A stretch of DNA of 64,000 bases from an uncultured Propionibacterium sp. (GCA_938036835.1 CALHWB010000016.1:1-64000), one strand, 5' to 3'. Numbered from the stretch's first letter, positions 46,100-55,233 are shown. Notes: generated from the letters alone by a model not told the origin. Made by a program: numbers and translations.

Positions 46100-47035
46100 A
46101 TGTATCATCTTGCCCCCGCGGTTCTCGAAGATTCGGCGGGATCGGAGCGTCCATGGGCGGTCGGGCGGCGGAAAGTGGCGGGGTTGAGTAGCTTGCCGGG
46201 AATCTAGAGCCATTTCCGGGGATGCTGCTTGTGTCGGAAGTGGACGATTGGAGGAGTCGTGTTGAAAAGATTTCATGAAGAGGTGCACTGTTTTCAGATA
46301 CATGGGGTCGATATGGTGGGCAATGCCCGCAACGGGGCGGGTATCGGGCTGACCCCACAGGGCCGGAAGAAGGAGAGTCGGTTCATTCGGGATCGAGGGA
46401 TCATGCCGCGCGTTCTAAGGTTCGTTGAGATCATGAGGGATCGCACCAAGGTCCACCTGGTGTTCACCCTGCACCATCGGAATGTTCCGTACATGTTGGA
46501 CTACGTGCGGCTCGCCACGGATATGGGCGTGTCCTTCAATTTCAGCGTTTTCGCCACCGATCCGGAGGACGCCGATGCGCGTCCCTTCCAACTCCAGTTC
46601 GAGGATCTGAAAGCGATCTCCTCAACGGTGAACGAGGCCGACAACGTTTTCATCGAGGATCCGGCTTTGGCGTCGGGATCCGGGGTCATCGGTCTTCGCT
46701 GTTCTACTGGGTGTGGGGTAGGAAGCAGCATCGTCAGCGTTGGCGCCGATGGAACCGTATACCCCTGCCATATGCTGCATAGGGACTCCCTGGCGATGGG
46801 GAACATCCTCGAGGAGCCGCTGGGTGCCATTCTCGAACGAGGGTCGCCGATTGCCGTTCCGCTCTACGAGATCGAGGGATGCCAGGACTGCGATTTCCGA
46901 TTCCTGTGCGGTGGCGGGTGCCGCGGGCGGAGTTTCGTTTACTGCGGCGATGCGCATCGGCGGGATCCTTTCTGCCCGATGACCCGGGAATACTTGTCGG
47001 CTCGAACGGAAGTGCTGAAGGGGATGCGTTCATGA
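46100..47035 (+). pseudogene. Radical SAM/SPASM maturase gene, core lost and in-frame TAG
   Basis: From the ATG at 46100 the frame reads MYHLAPAVLED, a start typical of peptide-modifying radical SAM enzymes, and then meets TAG at 46205-46207. The same frame continues to 47035. The downstream part keeps half the TIM barrel (VHLVFTLHHRNVPYMLDYVR, GVSFNFSVF) and a complete SPASM domain (CX2CX5CX3C in GCQDCDFRFLCGGGC, plus CGVGSSIVSVGADGTVYPC). The CX3CX2C iron-sulfur motif is absent. A GTG at 46259 with GGAGGAG could start a 258-aa fragment. The gene is about 100 residues short, so a deletion is likely. Confidence 0.75.
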
Positions 47036-47895
47036 CTGCGCCTGCATTGGAGTTGCGAGACCTGCGTAAGGTGTTCGGGGAGCGTGTCGTGCTGGGCGGA
47101 ATCAACTTCCAGGTGCGGCATGGCGAAGTGGTCGCGTTGCTGGGCAAGAACGGCGCGGGCAAGACGACGATTCTCAACTGCATCTCCGGGGCCTTGATCC
47201 CTTCGGGTGGGGATATCCGGTTCGCTGGCTCCTCCTTGCTGCCGGAGAGTCCGCTTCGACGCAGATTCGGGATCCTGGTCGATGCCGTCTTCTTCGATTA
47301 CCTCACTGTCGAGGAGAATCTTCACGGTTGTCTCATGGCCAGCGGGGTGCTGGATCGCGGTGAGCGAGAGAGGCGTATCTCTCGGATGCTGGAACTCGTC
47401 GGCCTCAGCGACAGGATAAAGAAGAAGGTCCGGACTTTCTCGTTCGGAATGCGTCAGCGATTGGGGCTGGCGCAGGCCTTGATGGCCGATCATGAGGTGC
47501 TGTTGCTGGATGAACCTCTCGTGGGGCTCGATCCTCCTGGCAGAGAGCTTTTCAAGAAGATCCTCGTCGACGCGGCCCGGGAGGAGCACAAGGCAGTATT
47601 GTTTTCCAGCCATGAACTGGCCGACGTGTCTGAGGTGTGCGACCGGGTGGTGATGATCCGCGGTGGAGAGGTCGTCTATGACAATCCCTACTCCTACGAT
47701 CGCGGCGTGACGCTGCGTGTCGCCAGGCCGCTTCCGCCTCACCGCAACGGTAGGGTGTCAGCCGATGGCCGTGAGATCTCCTTCAGCAGCGTGCAGGATT
47801 TCAGCGCGGCGATCGGCTCCAACCTTTTCGATGGGAACGAGATAGTCGATATCTCGGTGGAAGTCCACGAGTTGAACCGGCTTTTTCAGGGTTGA
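47032..47895 (+). CDS. ABC transporter ATP-binding protein of the accessory locus
   Basis: A 287-aa ATPase with Walker A GKNGAGKTTIL, signature FSFGMRQRLGLAQAL and Walker B EVLLLDEPLVGLDPPG, followed by SSHELADVSEVCDR. It pairs with the permease at 44179. It overlaps the SPASM gene (ATGA). Its last 138 bases overlap the lactonase gene on the other strand. Confidence 0.9.
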   Translation: MTAPALELRDLRKVFGERVVLGGINFQVRHGEVVALLGKNGAGKTTILNCISGALIPSGGDIRFAGSSLLPESPLRRRFGILVDAVFFDYLTVEENLHGCLMASGVLDRGERERRISRMLELVGLSDRIKKKVRTFSFGMRQRLGLAQALMADHEVLLLDEPLVGLDPPGRELFKKILVDAAREEHKAVLFSSHELADVSEVCDRVVMIRGGEVVYDNPYSYDRGVTLRVARPLPPHRNGRVSADGREISFSSVQDFSAAIGSNLFDGNEIVDISVEVHELNRLFQG

Positions 47896-48918
47896 ACGCG
47901 GCAGCAACCCGATCCAGACCGGTCCAGCCCCAACCGGCTGGGCCTGGATCAGCTTCAGTCTTCCCGTGGCATCCGGGGCGTACAGCCCGATCCGGGCGGT
48001 GGTTTCGGAGGCGACCAGCAGTTTGTCGTCCGGCAGCACCGCGAAACCGCGTGGCTGGGCCAGCACCGGTGAACTGGCGGTTGGGCTGCCAACCGATCCG
48101 TCGGGCCCGACCGGTTGGGCAGTGATGGTGGCCGAGGTCCGCTCTGCCGAATAAAGCCGGTCCCCGGCGGTGGCGAGCCGCAGTTCCGAACCCCAGATGA
48201 GGCGTTCGACACGCGGGTCGGCACCGAATCGGCTGTGGCCCAGCCCCTGGCCGGGCACGTTGGGTATCCGATCGACCAGTTCCAGTGCCCCCGACACCGT
48301 CTCGCGGCGATAGCGCAGCACCTCACCGGAATATTCGGTATTGACATATAGCTGGGTTTGGCTGGCGTCGAAGACCAGATGCCGGGGTCCGCTGCCGGCC
48401 GGCGCAGCCGTGGCCGGCGGATCCAGGGGAACCAGCCCCCGGTCGGCATCCAACAGATAACCGGCCACCAGATCGTCGCGCAGCGAGACGAAGTAGCAGT
48501 GCCGGGTATCGGCGGTGATGGCCGCCGAGTGCAGGTTGCGGTGCCGCACCGGCTCACCGATCGGCTCTAGGACGCCATCGGCCTCGACTCGGCACAGCTG
48601 TCCCAGTCCGTCGTGATAGGACGCCATGGCCAGCCACCTGCCGTTCACCGATAGCGCCAGATGGACGGGATTGCCGGCGATGGGCAGCCGATGGATTTCG
48701 GTCAGCCGGCCGGTGGCCCGGTCCACGGCCAAAACCCGGATCAGCCATGGATCGATCGTGCCGGCGAAGACCAGGCCACGTTCGGCGGCCACGGCCAGGG
48801 GCATGCCCTGCGCACCGATCCGGTTGTCGGCTAGCGGGCGTAGCCGTGACCCGGAATATTCCAGGGCCGAGATCGTCCCCGCCTTGCCGTTCGCCACCAG
48901 CACCAGCCAGGAGTCCAT
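47758..48918 (-). CDS. Lactonase family (6-phosphogluconolactonase-like) beta-propeller protein
   Basis: A 386-aa seven-bladed propeller protein with segments such as NPVHLALSVNGRWLAMASY, GPRHLVFDASQTQLYVNTEYS, and QPRGFAVLPDDKLLVASE. The natural end of the family is near GAGPVWIGLL; the extra 45 residues here read antisense through the ABC ATPase gene. So the original C-terminus or stop was probably replaced where the accessory block joined. TAGGCT lies six bases before the ATG. Confidence 0.82.
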   Translation of the reverse strand: MDSWLVLVANGKAGTISALEYSGSRLRPLADNRIGAQGMPLAVAAERGLVFAGTIDPWLIRVLAVDRATGRLTEIHRLPIAGNPVHLALSVNGRWLAMASYHDGLGQLCRVEADGVLEPIGEPVRHRNLHSAAITADTRHCYFVSLRDDLVAGYLLDADRGLVPLDPPATAAPAGSGPRHLVFDASQTQLYVNTEYSGEVLRYRRETVSGALELVDRIPNVPGQGLGHSRFGADPRVERLIWGSELRLATAGDRLYSAERTSATITAQPVGPDGSVGSPTASSPVLAQPRGFAVLPDDKLLVASETTARIGLYAPDATGRLKLIQAQPVGAGPVWIGLLPRSTLKKPVQLVDFHRDIDYLVPIEKVGADRRAEILHAAEGDLTAIG

Positions 48919-48924
48919 GCCACC

Positions 48925-48930
48925 AGCCTA
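48925..48930 (-). promoter_or_regulatory. -10 box TAGGCT for the lactonase gene
   Basis: On the minus strand TAGGCT ends six bases before the ATG at 48918, indicating a leaderless transcript. Confidence 0.5.
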
Positions 48931-49136
48931 GAAGAATGCCTGCTACCGGGAAGGCACCAGCCGGCCGGCGATGGTTGCCGATCGAACCGGTCGAGGGGCT
49001 AGCGGCTGTGTTGGGGCGGCGTGAAATGGCTGCGGGCTGGCGCGCCACAGACACTGGTGCCGGGTCGGTGTATCGGCCATCCGGCGGTCGGCGGTGGCTT
49101 TTCCGGATACTGCCGCGGTTGAGGCCGGGTCCGCGA

Positions 49137-50609
49137 TCATGCCGGCGTTGGGGCTGAATCGGCGGGGCCGAATTTGCCGGCTCGGATCGCGGCGCGCAAG
49201 GCGGCATGGTCTGTTTCGGTCTGGTCGGCATAGGCCCTGGCGAATCGGACGAAGGCCAGCGCGGCAGCGTCTGACTTACCCAGATATCCGGCTATCCGGG
49301 AGGTCCCCGAGGTGCGGGCGTGCCCCTTGGCCAGCAGCAGTCCCAGGACTCGGGCGTAATCGGTCAGGGCGTCGGGGTCGAGATCGTCGAGCACCACGGC
49401 GCCCTTCATGTTGCGGTACTGCCGGACGTAGACCTGGATCGCCGGCGACCCGGGCATGTGGGAGCCGTCCGCCAGGTGGGTGGCGATGCTGGTTTCCAGC
49501 AGCATCGGTAGGCTGGCCCAGCCCAGCAGGGGATCGCTGACCGTCTGCAATGCCTGCTGGTATTCCACGACCCGTTGACCCTGATGCGGGTGCAGGGCAT
49601 GCTCGCCGTGCACATAGGGGGCCAGTACCGATCGTTGGGCCTGCTTGAGCTGTAGGAAGAGCACATCGTCCGGGCTGGAACCGACCAGCAATGCGATGAA
49701 GGCCCGCAAACCGACAGAGCCGACACCCACCACTCGATGGGCCGCATCGACCAGTTCATAACCGCCGATCACCCGGCGCCATTGCAACGGCAGGGTGGCT
49801 AGGTAATCGTCCAGTCCTTGGGCGATCTGATCGAATCGAGCGGGCGAAACCCGCGAAACCAGCGGTGGGTCCTCCACGATCCGCCGGCCGTGTGCGCAGG
49901 GCTGGGTCAGCTTCGGCAGGGCTCGGTCCGAGGTACGCAGCCGGGCCTTCTGGGCTGCTCGTTCCACCTCGTCGCGCAGGGACGGTTCGATCACGGTCTG
50001 GGTGAGCCGGGCCAGATCGACCCGCAGGAAGCTGCGGGACAGCAACGGCACCTCGGCCAGGTGGCTCAATTCATCGCGATAGGCGGTTACGCAGGCGTGC
50101 ACCGCATCGGCGCACTGCTGTTCGTTCAGGCCGTTCTGTCGCCCGGCTACCCAGACGCTGGCCACCAGCCGCCGGACATCCCACTCCCATGATCCCGGGT
50201 GGGCTTCGTCGAAGTCGTTGAGGTCGAGGACGAGTTCCCCCTCGGGGGAACGGTAGAAACCGAAATTGCCCAGGTGGGCGTCCCCGCAGACGATCGCGCT
50301 GATCCCGGTTGCCGGCAGGCTGGCGCAATCGGCGGCGCAGATCCCGGCGCTGCCGCGCAGGAAGCCGTAGGGGGACGAACTCATCCGTTGCAGGCGCACC
50401 GGCAGCAGCTGTGGGATGCGTCCGACGTGGGCGCGCTGTACCTGGGTCACGATGTCAACCCGGTCATCGGCTGGCCGCCAGCGGCCCAACTCGGAGCGAG
50501 GCACCCGGGCGCGCAGCGATTTGCCATAGGCCCGGGATTCGCCCCGGGAGCGAACCGGGCTACGGACCGAACGGAAAGCGCCGGGATCGGCTTCGGACAA
50601 CGTTGCCAT
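49137..50609 (-). CDS. DUF2252 family protein
   Basis: A 490-aa member of DUF2252, a kinase-like family of unknown function. Motifs are FLRGSAGICAADC, VCGDAHLGNFGFY, VLDLNDFDEAHPGSWEWDVRR and GVGSVGLRAF, with the HxDxxxxN-like pattern as GDAHLGN. Upstream codons to 50657 are possible but the ATG at 50609 starts the conserved text. The role is unknown. Confidence 0.85.
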   Translation of the reverse strand: MATLSEADPGAFRSVRSPVRSRGESRAYGKSLRARVPRSELGRWRPADDRVDIVTQVQRAHVGRIPQLLPVRLQRMSSSPYGFLRGSAGICAADCASLPATGISAIVCGDAHLGNFGFYRSPEGELVLDLNDFDEAHPGSWEWDVRRLVASVWVAGRQNGLNEQQCADAVHACVTAYRDELSHLAEVPLLSRSFLRVDLARLTQTVIEPSLRDEVERAAQKARLRTSDRALPKLTQPCAHGRRIVEDPPLVSRVSPARFDQIAQGLDDYLATLPLQWRRVIGGYELVDAAHRVVGVGSVGLRAFIALLVGSSPDDVLFLQLKQAQRSVLAPYVHGEHALHPHQGQRVVEYQQALQTVSDPLLGWASLPMLLETSIATHLADGSHMPGSPAIQVYVRQYRNMKGAVVLDDLDPDALTDYARVLGLLLAKGHARTSGTSRIAGYLGKSDAAALAFVRFARAYADQTETDHAALRAAIRAGKFGPADSAPTPA

Positions 50610-50734
50610 GGGCCGATCATGGCATGCCCCGCATTCCCGATTGGGGAAATCCCTCATTGGTTGGGCCGGTGCCGCCGCCTACGATGGACGCACGGCCCCC
50701 GGGCCACCAGAAATGCCAATAGGAGGTTTACCCG

Positions 50735-51574
50735 GTGCGCACCAACAACCCTGTTTTTTCCCGTCCTAATGCCTTCGCCCCGGGCCAGCAGTCCCAAGAC
50801 GGATTCCGGGCTGACTATACCTGGAGTCCTCAGCGAGGCGGTCAGTTGCCCGGGCAGGGCGGCTATCCTCCGATGGCGGCTGACCGATCGGTGTCGCTGC
50901 AGGGCCGGATGTCGATCGAGGATGTCATCACCAAGACCGCGGTTTTGCTTCTGGCGCTGGTGGGCGCCGGTGGTTTTACCTGGTTCCTGATGCCGCGGAA
51001 TCTGCTTCTGCCGGTTGCGGCTGTCGGATCGCTGGTGGCATTCTTCACCGTGATGGTGGTCAGTGCCCGGCGCAATGTGCCGGTTGCCGGGGTGATCGCC
51101 TATGCCGTGGTCGAGGGAGTGGTCATCGGTGGCTGGAGCCGGCTCCTGGAGGCGCTCTATCCCGGCATCGTGATGCAGGCGGTGTTGGGGACGATCGTCG
51201 CCGCCGCCATGGTGCTGGCCGCCTATCGGTTCCTGGGCGCGAGAGTGCGTGGCCGGTTGGCCCAGATCGTGACCTTGTCGATCATGGGCTACGCGGTGAT
51301 GGCGTTGATCAGCTTCGTGCTCTACTTTGCGAATGTGAACATCGGCTGGTCCGCGATGGGCCCCGGCGCGGGCCCGCTGGCCTGGCTGTCTGCCGGGGTG
51401 GGCGTGGTGCTGGCCACCGCCAGCCTGCTGATGGATTTCGATTCGATCGAGCAGGGCGTCCGGATGGGGGCGCCCGAGCAGGAGTCCTGGCGGGGCGCTT
51501 TCGGTCTGATCGTCACGCTGATCTGGCTGTACACGCTGCTGCTGCGCATTCTGAGCTTCTTCCGCAGCGAGTGA
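50735..51574 (+). CDS. Bax inhibitor-1/YccA family membrane protein
   Basis: A 279-aa protein. An N-terminal Gln/Gly-rich cytoplasmic tail (about 60 residues) is followed by seven hydrophobic segments, with DFDSIEQGVRMGAPEQESWRG as the family's C-terminal signature. AGGAGGT lies 7 nt before the GTG. The family affects ion flux and membrane protein turnover. TACGAT at 50680-50685 may be its -10 box. Confidence 0.85.
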   Translation: MRTNNPVFSRPNAFAPGQQSQDGFRADYTWSPQRGGQLPGQGGYPPMAADRSVSLQGRMSIEDVITKTAVLLLALVGAGGFTWFLMPRNLLLPVAAVGSLVAFFTVMVVSARRNVPVAGVIAYAVVEGVVIGGWSRLLEALYPGIVMQAVLGTIVAAAMVLAAYRFLGARVRGRLAQIVTLSIMGYAVMALISFVLYFANVNIGWSAMGPGAGPLAWLSAGVGVVLATASLLMDFDSIEQGVRMGAPEQESWRGAFGLIVTLIWLYTLLLRILSFFRSE

Positions 51575-51635
51575 GCCAGCCCACCGGCCACCGGCTTGGC
51601 CTATCACAGCCCGATCGCACCGGCCCGGCGTAACC

Positions 51636-51668
51636 CCCGGTTCGGTGCCTTTTCGGCACCGAACCGGG
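51636..51668 (+). terminator. Bidirectional terminator between convergent genes
   Basis: CCCGGTTCGGTGCC (51636-51649) and GGCACCGAACCGGG (51655-51668) pair perfectly, 14 bp, around TTTTC. It lies between the convergent Bax-inhibitor-like (+) and Nudix (-) genes. Confidence 0.85.
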
Positions 51669-51682
51669 TCCCGGCCGTGGTT

Positions 51683-52423
51683 TCAATCGCTGGTATCGGC
51701 CAAGCCGGTGGCCGGTGGGGCGCCGACCGCGACTTGCCGCACGGTGGTCCGGTTGACGCCTTGCGCGGTTGCCGGATGCGCTGAACCGGGGCTTTCGGGC
51801 TCGGCCTGGGCTATCTGGATCTGCGCCAGATGGCGGTCCAGCAGGGAACGCGCCCCGGATGTCCAGGGCAGCGCTCGCCAGCGGTGCAGGGTCACCCAGG
51901 CGGCCGACCTGGTGGTGCCGTCGATATCGAGGACGCGTGGCTCGGTTGGTTTATCGCAGATCGCTGAATAGATGATTCGCAGCGCCTGGAAGTCCTCCAA
52001 TACCCCGATGGGGGAGCGGCCGATCCAATGATCCGATTGCACATCCAGCAGTCGGATGATCCGCACATGCTGTGCGGTCTCCTCGGTGATCTCGCGAACC
52101 ACTCCGGCGCTGGGGGTTTCACCGGTCTCCAGGCCGCCGCCGGGCAGCTGCCATAGGCCGGGGATGGCGGTGCGTTCGGAGCATTGCGTGCCCAGTACGC
52201 CACGCAGCGACCGCACTATCGCATAGGCTGCGATCCGCTGGTGGGGTACCGCGATCTCGCCCTTGGCGATGCGTAACTCGGGATCCAGCCCGCGCTGCTT
52301 GATCCGTGGCGGCCGTGACCTGCCGGTGCGGGGCCGAACCTGTGCGGTGAGCACCACCCCGGCATCTTCCAGGTGGGCGCTCAGCAGTTGCCTCAGCACC
52401 CACCCTCGTCGCCAGAGCATCAT
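51683..52423 (-). CDS. Nudix hydrolase
   Basis: A Nudix box, GGLETGETPSAGVVREITEE, is intact (GX5EX7REUXEEXGU). The domain begins around IAAYAIVRSL. The start at 52423 is chosen because GGGGAGGA lies 8 nt upstream of ATGATG; the longer frame to 52513 lacks a site. About 60 basic residues precede the Nudix domain, longer than usual. The substrate is unknown. Confidence 0.82.
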   Translation of the reverse strand: MMLWRRGWVLRQLLSAHLEDAGVVLTAQVRPRTGRSRPPRIKQRGLDPELRIAKGEIAVPHQRIAAYAIVRSLRGVLGTQCSERTAIPGLWQLPGGGLETGETPSAGVVREITEETAQHVRIIRLLDVQSDHWIGRSPIGVLEDFQALRIIYSAICDKPTEPRVLDIDGTTRSAAWVTLHRWRALPWTSGARSLLDRHLAQIQIAQAEPESPGSAHPATAQGVNRTTVRQVAVGAPPATGLADTSD

Positions 52424-52594
52424 GCGGGGATCCTCCCCATGGGCAAGAATCCCTTGCACGCAGATTCCTGCTCCGGGGGCCAGCACCCCGACGATTCGCA
52501 TGCGAATCATCATCCCATACTCGTTCCGGTGTCACCATCGCGTCCCGGGCCCGCAGCGCAGGGTCTGGGTGGATCGGCCATATGGATGCCGGTA

Positions 52595-53560
52595 TCACGG
52601 ATGCTTGAGCGGCACCCCGGCGAGGTCGGTTTCGAGTTCGGCCCCGTTGACCGTCAGGGTGATCTGGGGTGCGGATGCATCGGCGGGCTGATGGACCTCA
52701 AGGGTCACCGCCGATTGCGGCGGTTGATCGACCAGCCCGGGACCGGTGCGCAACAGCAGGCCCAGAACCTCGGGTCGGATCTGATCGTGGGTGAACTGCG
52801 TGCCGGACGGGGTTTCACGGCGGCGTGCGAGATACATCGGGACGTTGGCGGGTCTGATCCGGCGCTCCACCACCCCGGGTGTGGCGACCACATCGACCCA
52901 GATCCGTTGTCCACCATCCACGCCTACTGCCACCACCAGCAGCCGGTTGACGGTGACGTCGGCCAGGGCGATCGCGATGTCGGCATTGGAGGTGTAGTCC
53001 AGGCGCGGAATCAGTTCGCCGTCGGCGGTGAAGAACACCGTTGAGGATTCCGGCGTGGTGGTCACCGTCATCAGTGCTTCGCCATGATCGTACTCGGTGA
53101 TATGCAGCTCCTGCCGGTTTCTCTCCCCGGTCACCTCGGCAGCCTTCCTGAACAGGGCGGCGATGTCGGACAGGTTGAATCGCTGCGGATCGAATCCGGT
53201 GGCCGCCACCAGGTCGGCACCGTCGTCGCTGGGAGTGATCTTTCCGGCCAGCCACAGCACCGAGCGCGGACGATTGCCGGTTTCCACGTAGGTCAGCCGT
53301 GCCTGTTCGCGGCTGATGGTGACCTTGACCACGGGCCGCCATTCAGCGGCCGCCACCAACTCGGCCACCACCTGCTGGGCAAGGCCTGGGGTGAACAGAT
53401 CGTGTTCGGGTGGCAGTGTACCGCTGGTGGTTTCCTGCTGGGTCGATGCGGTGGTGGGAGCCTTTTGATCTGCGGTGGTTGCGGGGGAATGCGGGACGCA
53501 GGCCGTCAGGACCGCCGTCAGGCAGCCCAGCATCACGATCTTGCGTGCTAACCGTGCCAC
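52595..53560 (-). CDS. Lipoprotein, secreted, unknown function
   Basis: A 321-aa lipoprotein. The GTG start is followed by a short signal peptide with lipobox VLTAC, then a Thr/Ser-rich linker and a beta-rich region resembling actinobacterial LppX/LprG-like lipoproteins, but I could not place it in a family. TAGTCT lies six bases before the GTG. Confidence 0.8.
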   Translation of the reverse strand: MARLARKIVMLGCLTAVLTACVPHSPATTADQKAPTTASTQQETTSGTLPPEHDLFTPGLAQQVVAELVAAAEWRPVVKVTISREQARLTYVETGNRPRSVLWLAGKITPSDDGADLVAATGFDPQRFNLSDIAALFRKAAEVTGERNRQELHITEYDHGEALMTVTTTPESSTVFFTADGELIPRLDYTSNADIAIALADVTVNRLLVVAVGVDGGQRIWVDVVATPGVVERRIRPANVPMYLARRRETPSGTQFTHDQIRPEVLGLLLRTGPGLVDQPPQSAVTLEVHQPADASAPQITLTVNGAELETDLAGVPLKHP

Positions 53561-53566
53561 ACAGGC

Positions 53567-53572
53567 AGACTA
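53567..53572 (-). promoter_or_regulatory. -10 box TAGTCT for the lipoprotein gene
   Basis: Minus-strand TAGTCT ends six bases before the GTG at 53560, fitting the leaderless pattern. Confidence 0.5.
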
Positions 53573-53606
53573 CTCGGATCGCACGGCTGCGGGCATTATG
53601 AGACCC

Positions 53607-54191
53607 ATGACGGCTCTCGACTGGGGCAGACCGGCGGATGAGTTGGCGCCTAAGGTGCTGGGCGGCATCTTACGGCATGGTGCCGTGCGCTTGCGGATAA
53701 CCGAGGTGGAGGCCTATCTGGGCACCCAGGACCCGGCATCCCATGCCTTCCGTGGCCCGATCGGGCGGGCTAGGACGATGTTCGGCCCGCCAGGTCGTCT
53801 TTATGTCTATCTCAGCTATGGCATCCATCTGGCCGCCAACCTGGTTTGCTCACCGCCTGGCGACGCCTCGGCGCTGTTGCTGCGATCCGCCGAGGTACTG
53901 GACGGCGAGGTGGCCTCCGGGCTGCCCCGGCGTGGCCCGGGACCCGCTACCGGACCGGGCAGGCTGGGGCGTGTCCTGGGGCTCAGCTTGGCCGATGATG
54001 GGGCAATCCTGGGCGGGGAATACCGCTTCGAGCCGTGCCCGGTGCCGACGGGTATGGTGTTGCGGGGTCCGCGGGTCGGTGTCTCCCGGGCGGCCGATTG
54101 GCAACTTCGATTCTGGCTGGCCGGTGACCCCACGGTGAGCGTTTACCGGCGCAGCCCCCGGGCACCGATCCCCGCGTCAACCGATGGCTGA
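53607..54191 (+). CDS. 3-methyladenine DNA glycosylase (AAG family)
   Basis: A 194-aa base-excision repair glycosylase of the mammalian AAG/MPG type. ITEVEAYLGTQDPASHAFRG contains the catalytic Glu region, and GRLYVYLSYGIHLAANLVC is the signature. The ATG at 53607 fits the conserved start MTALDW; 53598 is also possible. It is divergent from the lipoprotein gene. Confidence 0.92.
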   Translation: MTALDWGRPADELAPKVLGGILRHGAVRLRITEVEAYLGTQDPASHAFRGPIGRARTMFGPPGRLYVYLSYGIHLAANLVCSPPGDASALLLRSAEVLDGEVASGLPRRGPGPATGPGRLGRVLGLSLADDGAILGGEYRFEPCPVPTGMVLRGPRVGVSRAADWQLRFWLAGDPTVSVYRRSPRAPIPASTDG

Positions 54192-54284
54192 AATGCTGCC
54201 AAGGAATCGCCAAGATCGGTGCGCGCCGACTGCGGTACTACTACAGTTTCACCAAGCCCGACTCCAGCGGGGGAGCGGGCGGAA

Positions 54285-54290
54285 TATAAC
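54285..54290 (+). promoter_or_regulatory. Possible -10 box TATAAC for the SRPBCC gene
   Basis: TATAAC lies 22 bp upstream of the ATG at 54313; GTGAGG serves as a ribosome binding site. Confidence 0.4.
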
Positions 54291-54312
54291 TCGACCAAGA
54301 AGTGAGGTCCCC

Positions 54313-54720
54313 ATGGAACAGACAAGCGAGGCCACTGGCGAGACCCAAGGCAAGGTTGTGGTCGGTCGGACCGTCCCCAGGCCGGTGAAGGTCGTTTGGG
54401 ATGCCCTGATGGGCTCCGAAGGCTCCGAGGCGCTGCTGGGCCCGGGGGCCCAGCTGGGGGAGAAGGGCCACACCTGGCAATCCCACGATGGCCGGCAGGG
54501 CGTCATCCGAAGTTTCCATCCGCTGGAGCAGATCAGGTTCTCTTGGCGACTCCACGACTCGTCAGCTCCGACCAAGGTTTCGGTCGATCTGATCCCGCAG
54601 GACGCCAACTCCACCAGGATCGAGATCACCCATTCCCAGTTGGGTGACGATGCCAAGTCGGATTGGATCAAGGATCGCTGGACGGCGGCGCTGGATCGGA
54701 TCGAATCCGAGTGCTTGTAA
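54313..54720 (+). CDS. SRPBCC (AHSA1-like) domain protein
   Basis: A 135-aa START/Bet v1-fold protein with the AHSA1-like pattern (VVVGRTVPRPVKVVWDALMG, EQIRFSWRLHD, STRIEITHSQLGDDAKSDWIK, W at the end helix). Such proteins bind hydrophobic ligands or act as co-chaperone-like factors. Partner unknown. Confidence 0.82.
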   Translation: MEQTSEATGETQGKVVVGRTVPRPVKVVWDALMGSEGSEALLGPGAQLGEKGHTWQSHDGRQGVIRSFHPLEQIRFSWRLHDSSAPTKVSVDLIPQDANSTRIEITHSQLGDDAKSDWIKDRWTAALDRIESECL

Positions 54721-54819
54721 ACCTGGACGCCTCCTGGGCGTGCGGGGATGACTGGGCCGGGCGTTCGGGTGTGTGGGCTTACCGTTCGGCTGTCCTGCGC
54801 GCCAACGTCCGGTCGGGTC

Positions 54820-54825
54820 TAGGCT
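54820..54825 (+). promoter_or_regulatory. -10 box TAGGCT, leaderless promoter
   Basis: TAGGCT ends six bases before the ATG at 54832. Confidence 0.5.
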
Positions 54826-54831
54826 CATCGC

Positions 54832-55233
54832 ATGCTTAAGTTTTCCAAGAATGTGCTTTCTTGGCTCGGGGTGTTCGCCCTGGTCGCCTTTGCCGGGGTG
54901 CTGATCTACGACGTCATCATGATCAATCAATTGCATGCGGTAGCCGGCTCCAACCGCAGTACCGACTACCAGAACCCCCGCAACTGGGTGTTGATCGCCT
55001 GCGGCCTGGGTCTGCTCGCTGGATTTCTGCTCGGGGCGGCGCTGGCATTGCCCAGCAAGTCCTTCCGCGCGCGACTAGCCGAGATGCGGGCACAGGAGGC
55101 GACTGACGAGGGTGTGGGTACCGGTCGGGGGCATGGCGAACTCCGCGATTCCCACCTCGCGGAGGCGCCGCTGGAACTGGACCGGCCCACCCCGTCGACG
55201 GCAGACGACGATCGGTCTCGGCCCGGCGAGTGA
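54832..55233 (+). CDS. Small two-helix membrane protein, unknown
   Basis: A 133-aa protein with two TM helices (WLGVFALVAFAGVLIYDVIM and WVLIACGLGLLAGFLLGAAL) and an acidic, Gly-rich cytoplasmic tail. No family was recognised. It lies between the SRPBCC gene and the convergent DUF2207 gene. Confidence 0.7.
   Translation: MLKFSKNVLSWLGVFALVAFAGVLIYDVIMINQLHAVAGSNRSTDYQNPRNWVLIACGLGLLAGFLLGAALALPSKSFRARLAEMRAQEATDEGVGTGRGHGELRDSHLAEAPLELDRPTPSTADDDRSRPGE

Noticed and set aside
52424..52513. Longer N-terminus for the Nudix protein
   Set aside because: No ribosome site at the far ATG, while GGGGAGGA precedes ATGATG at 52423.
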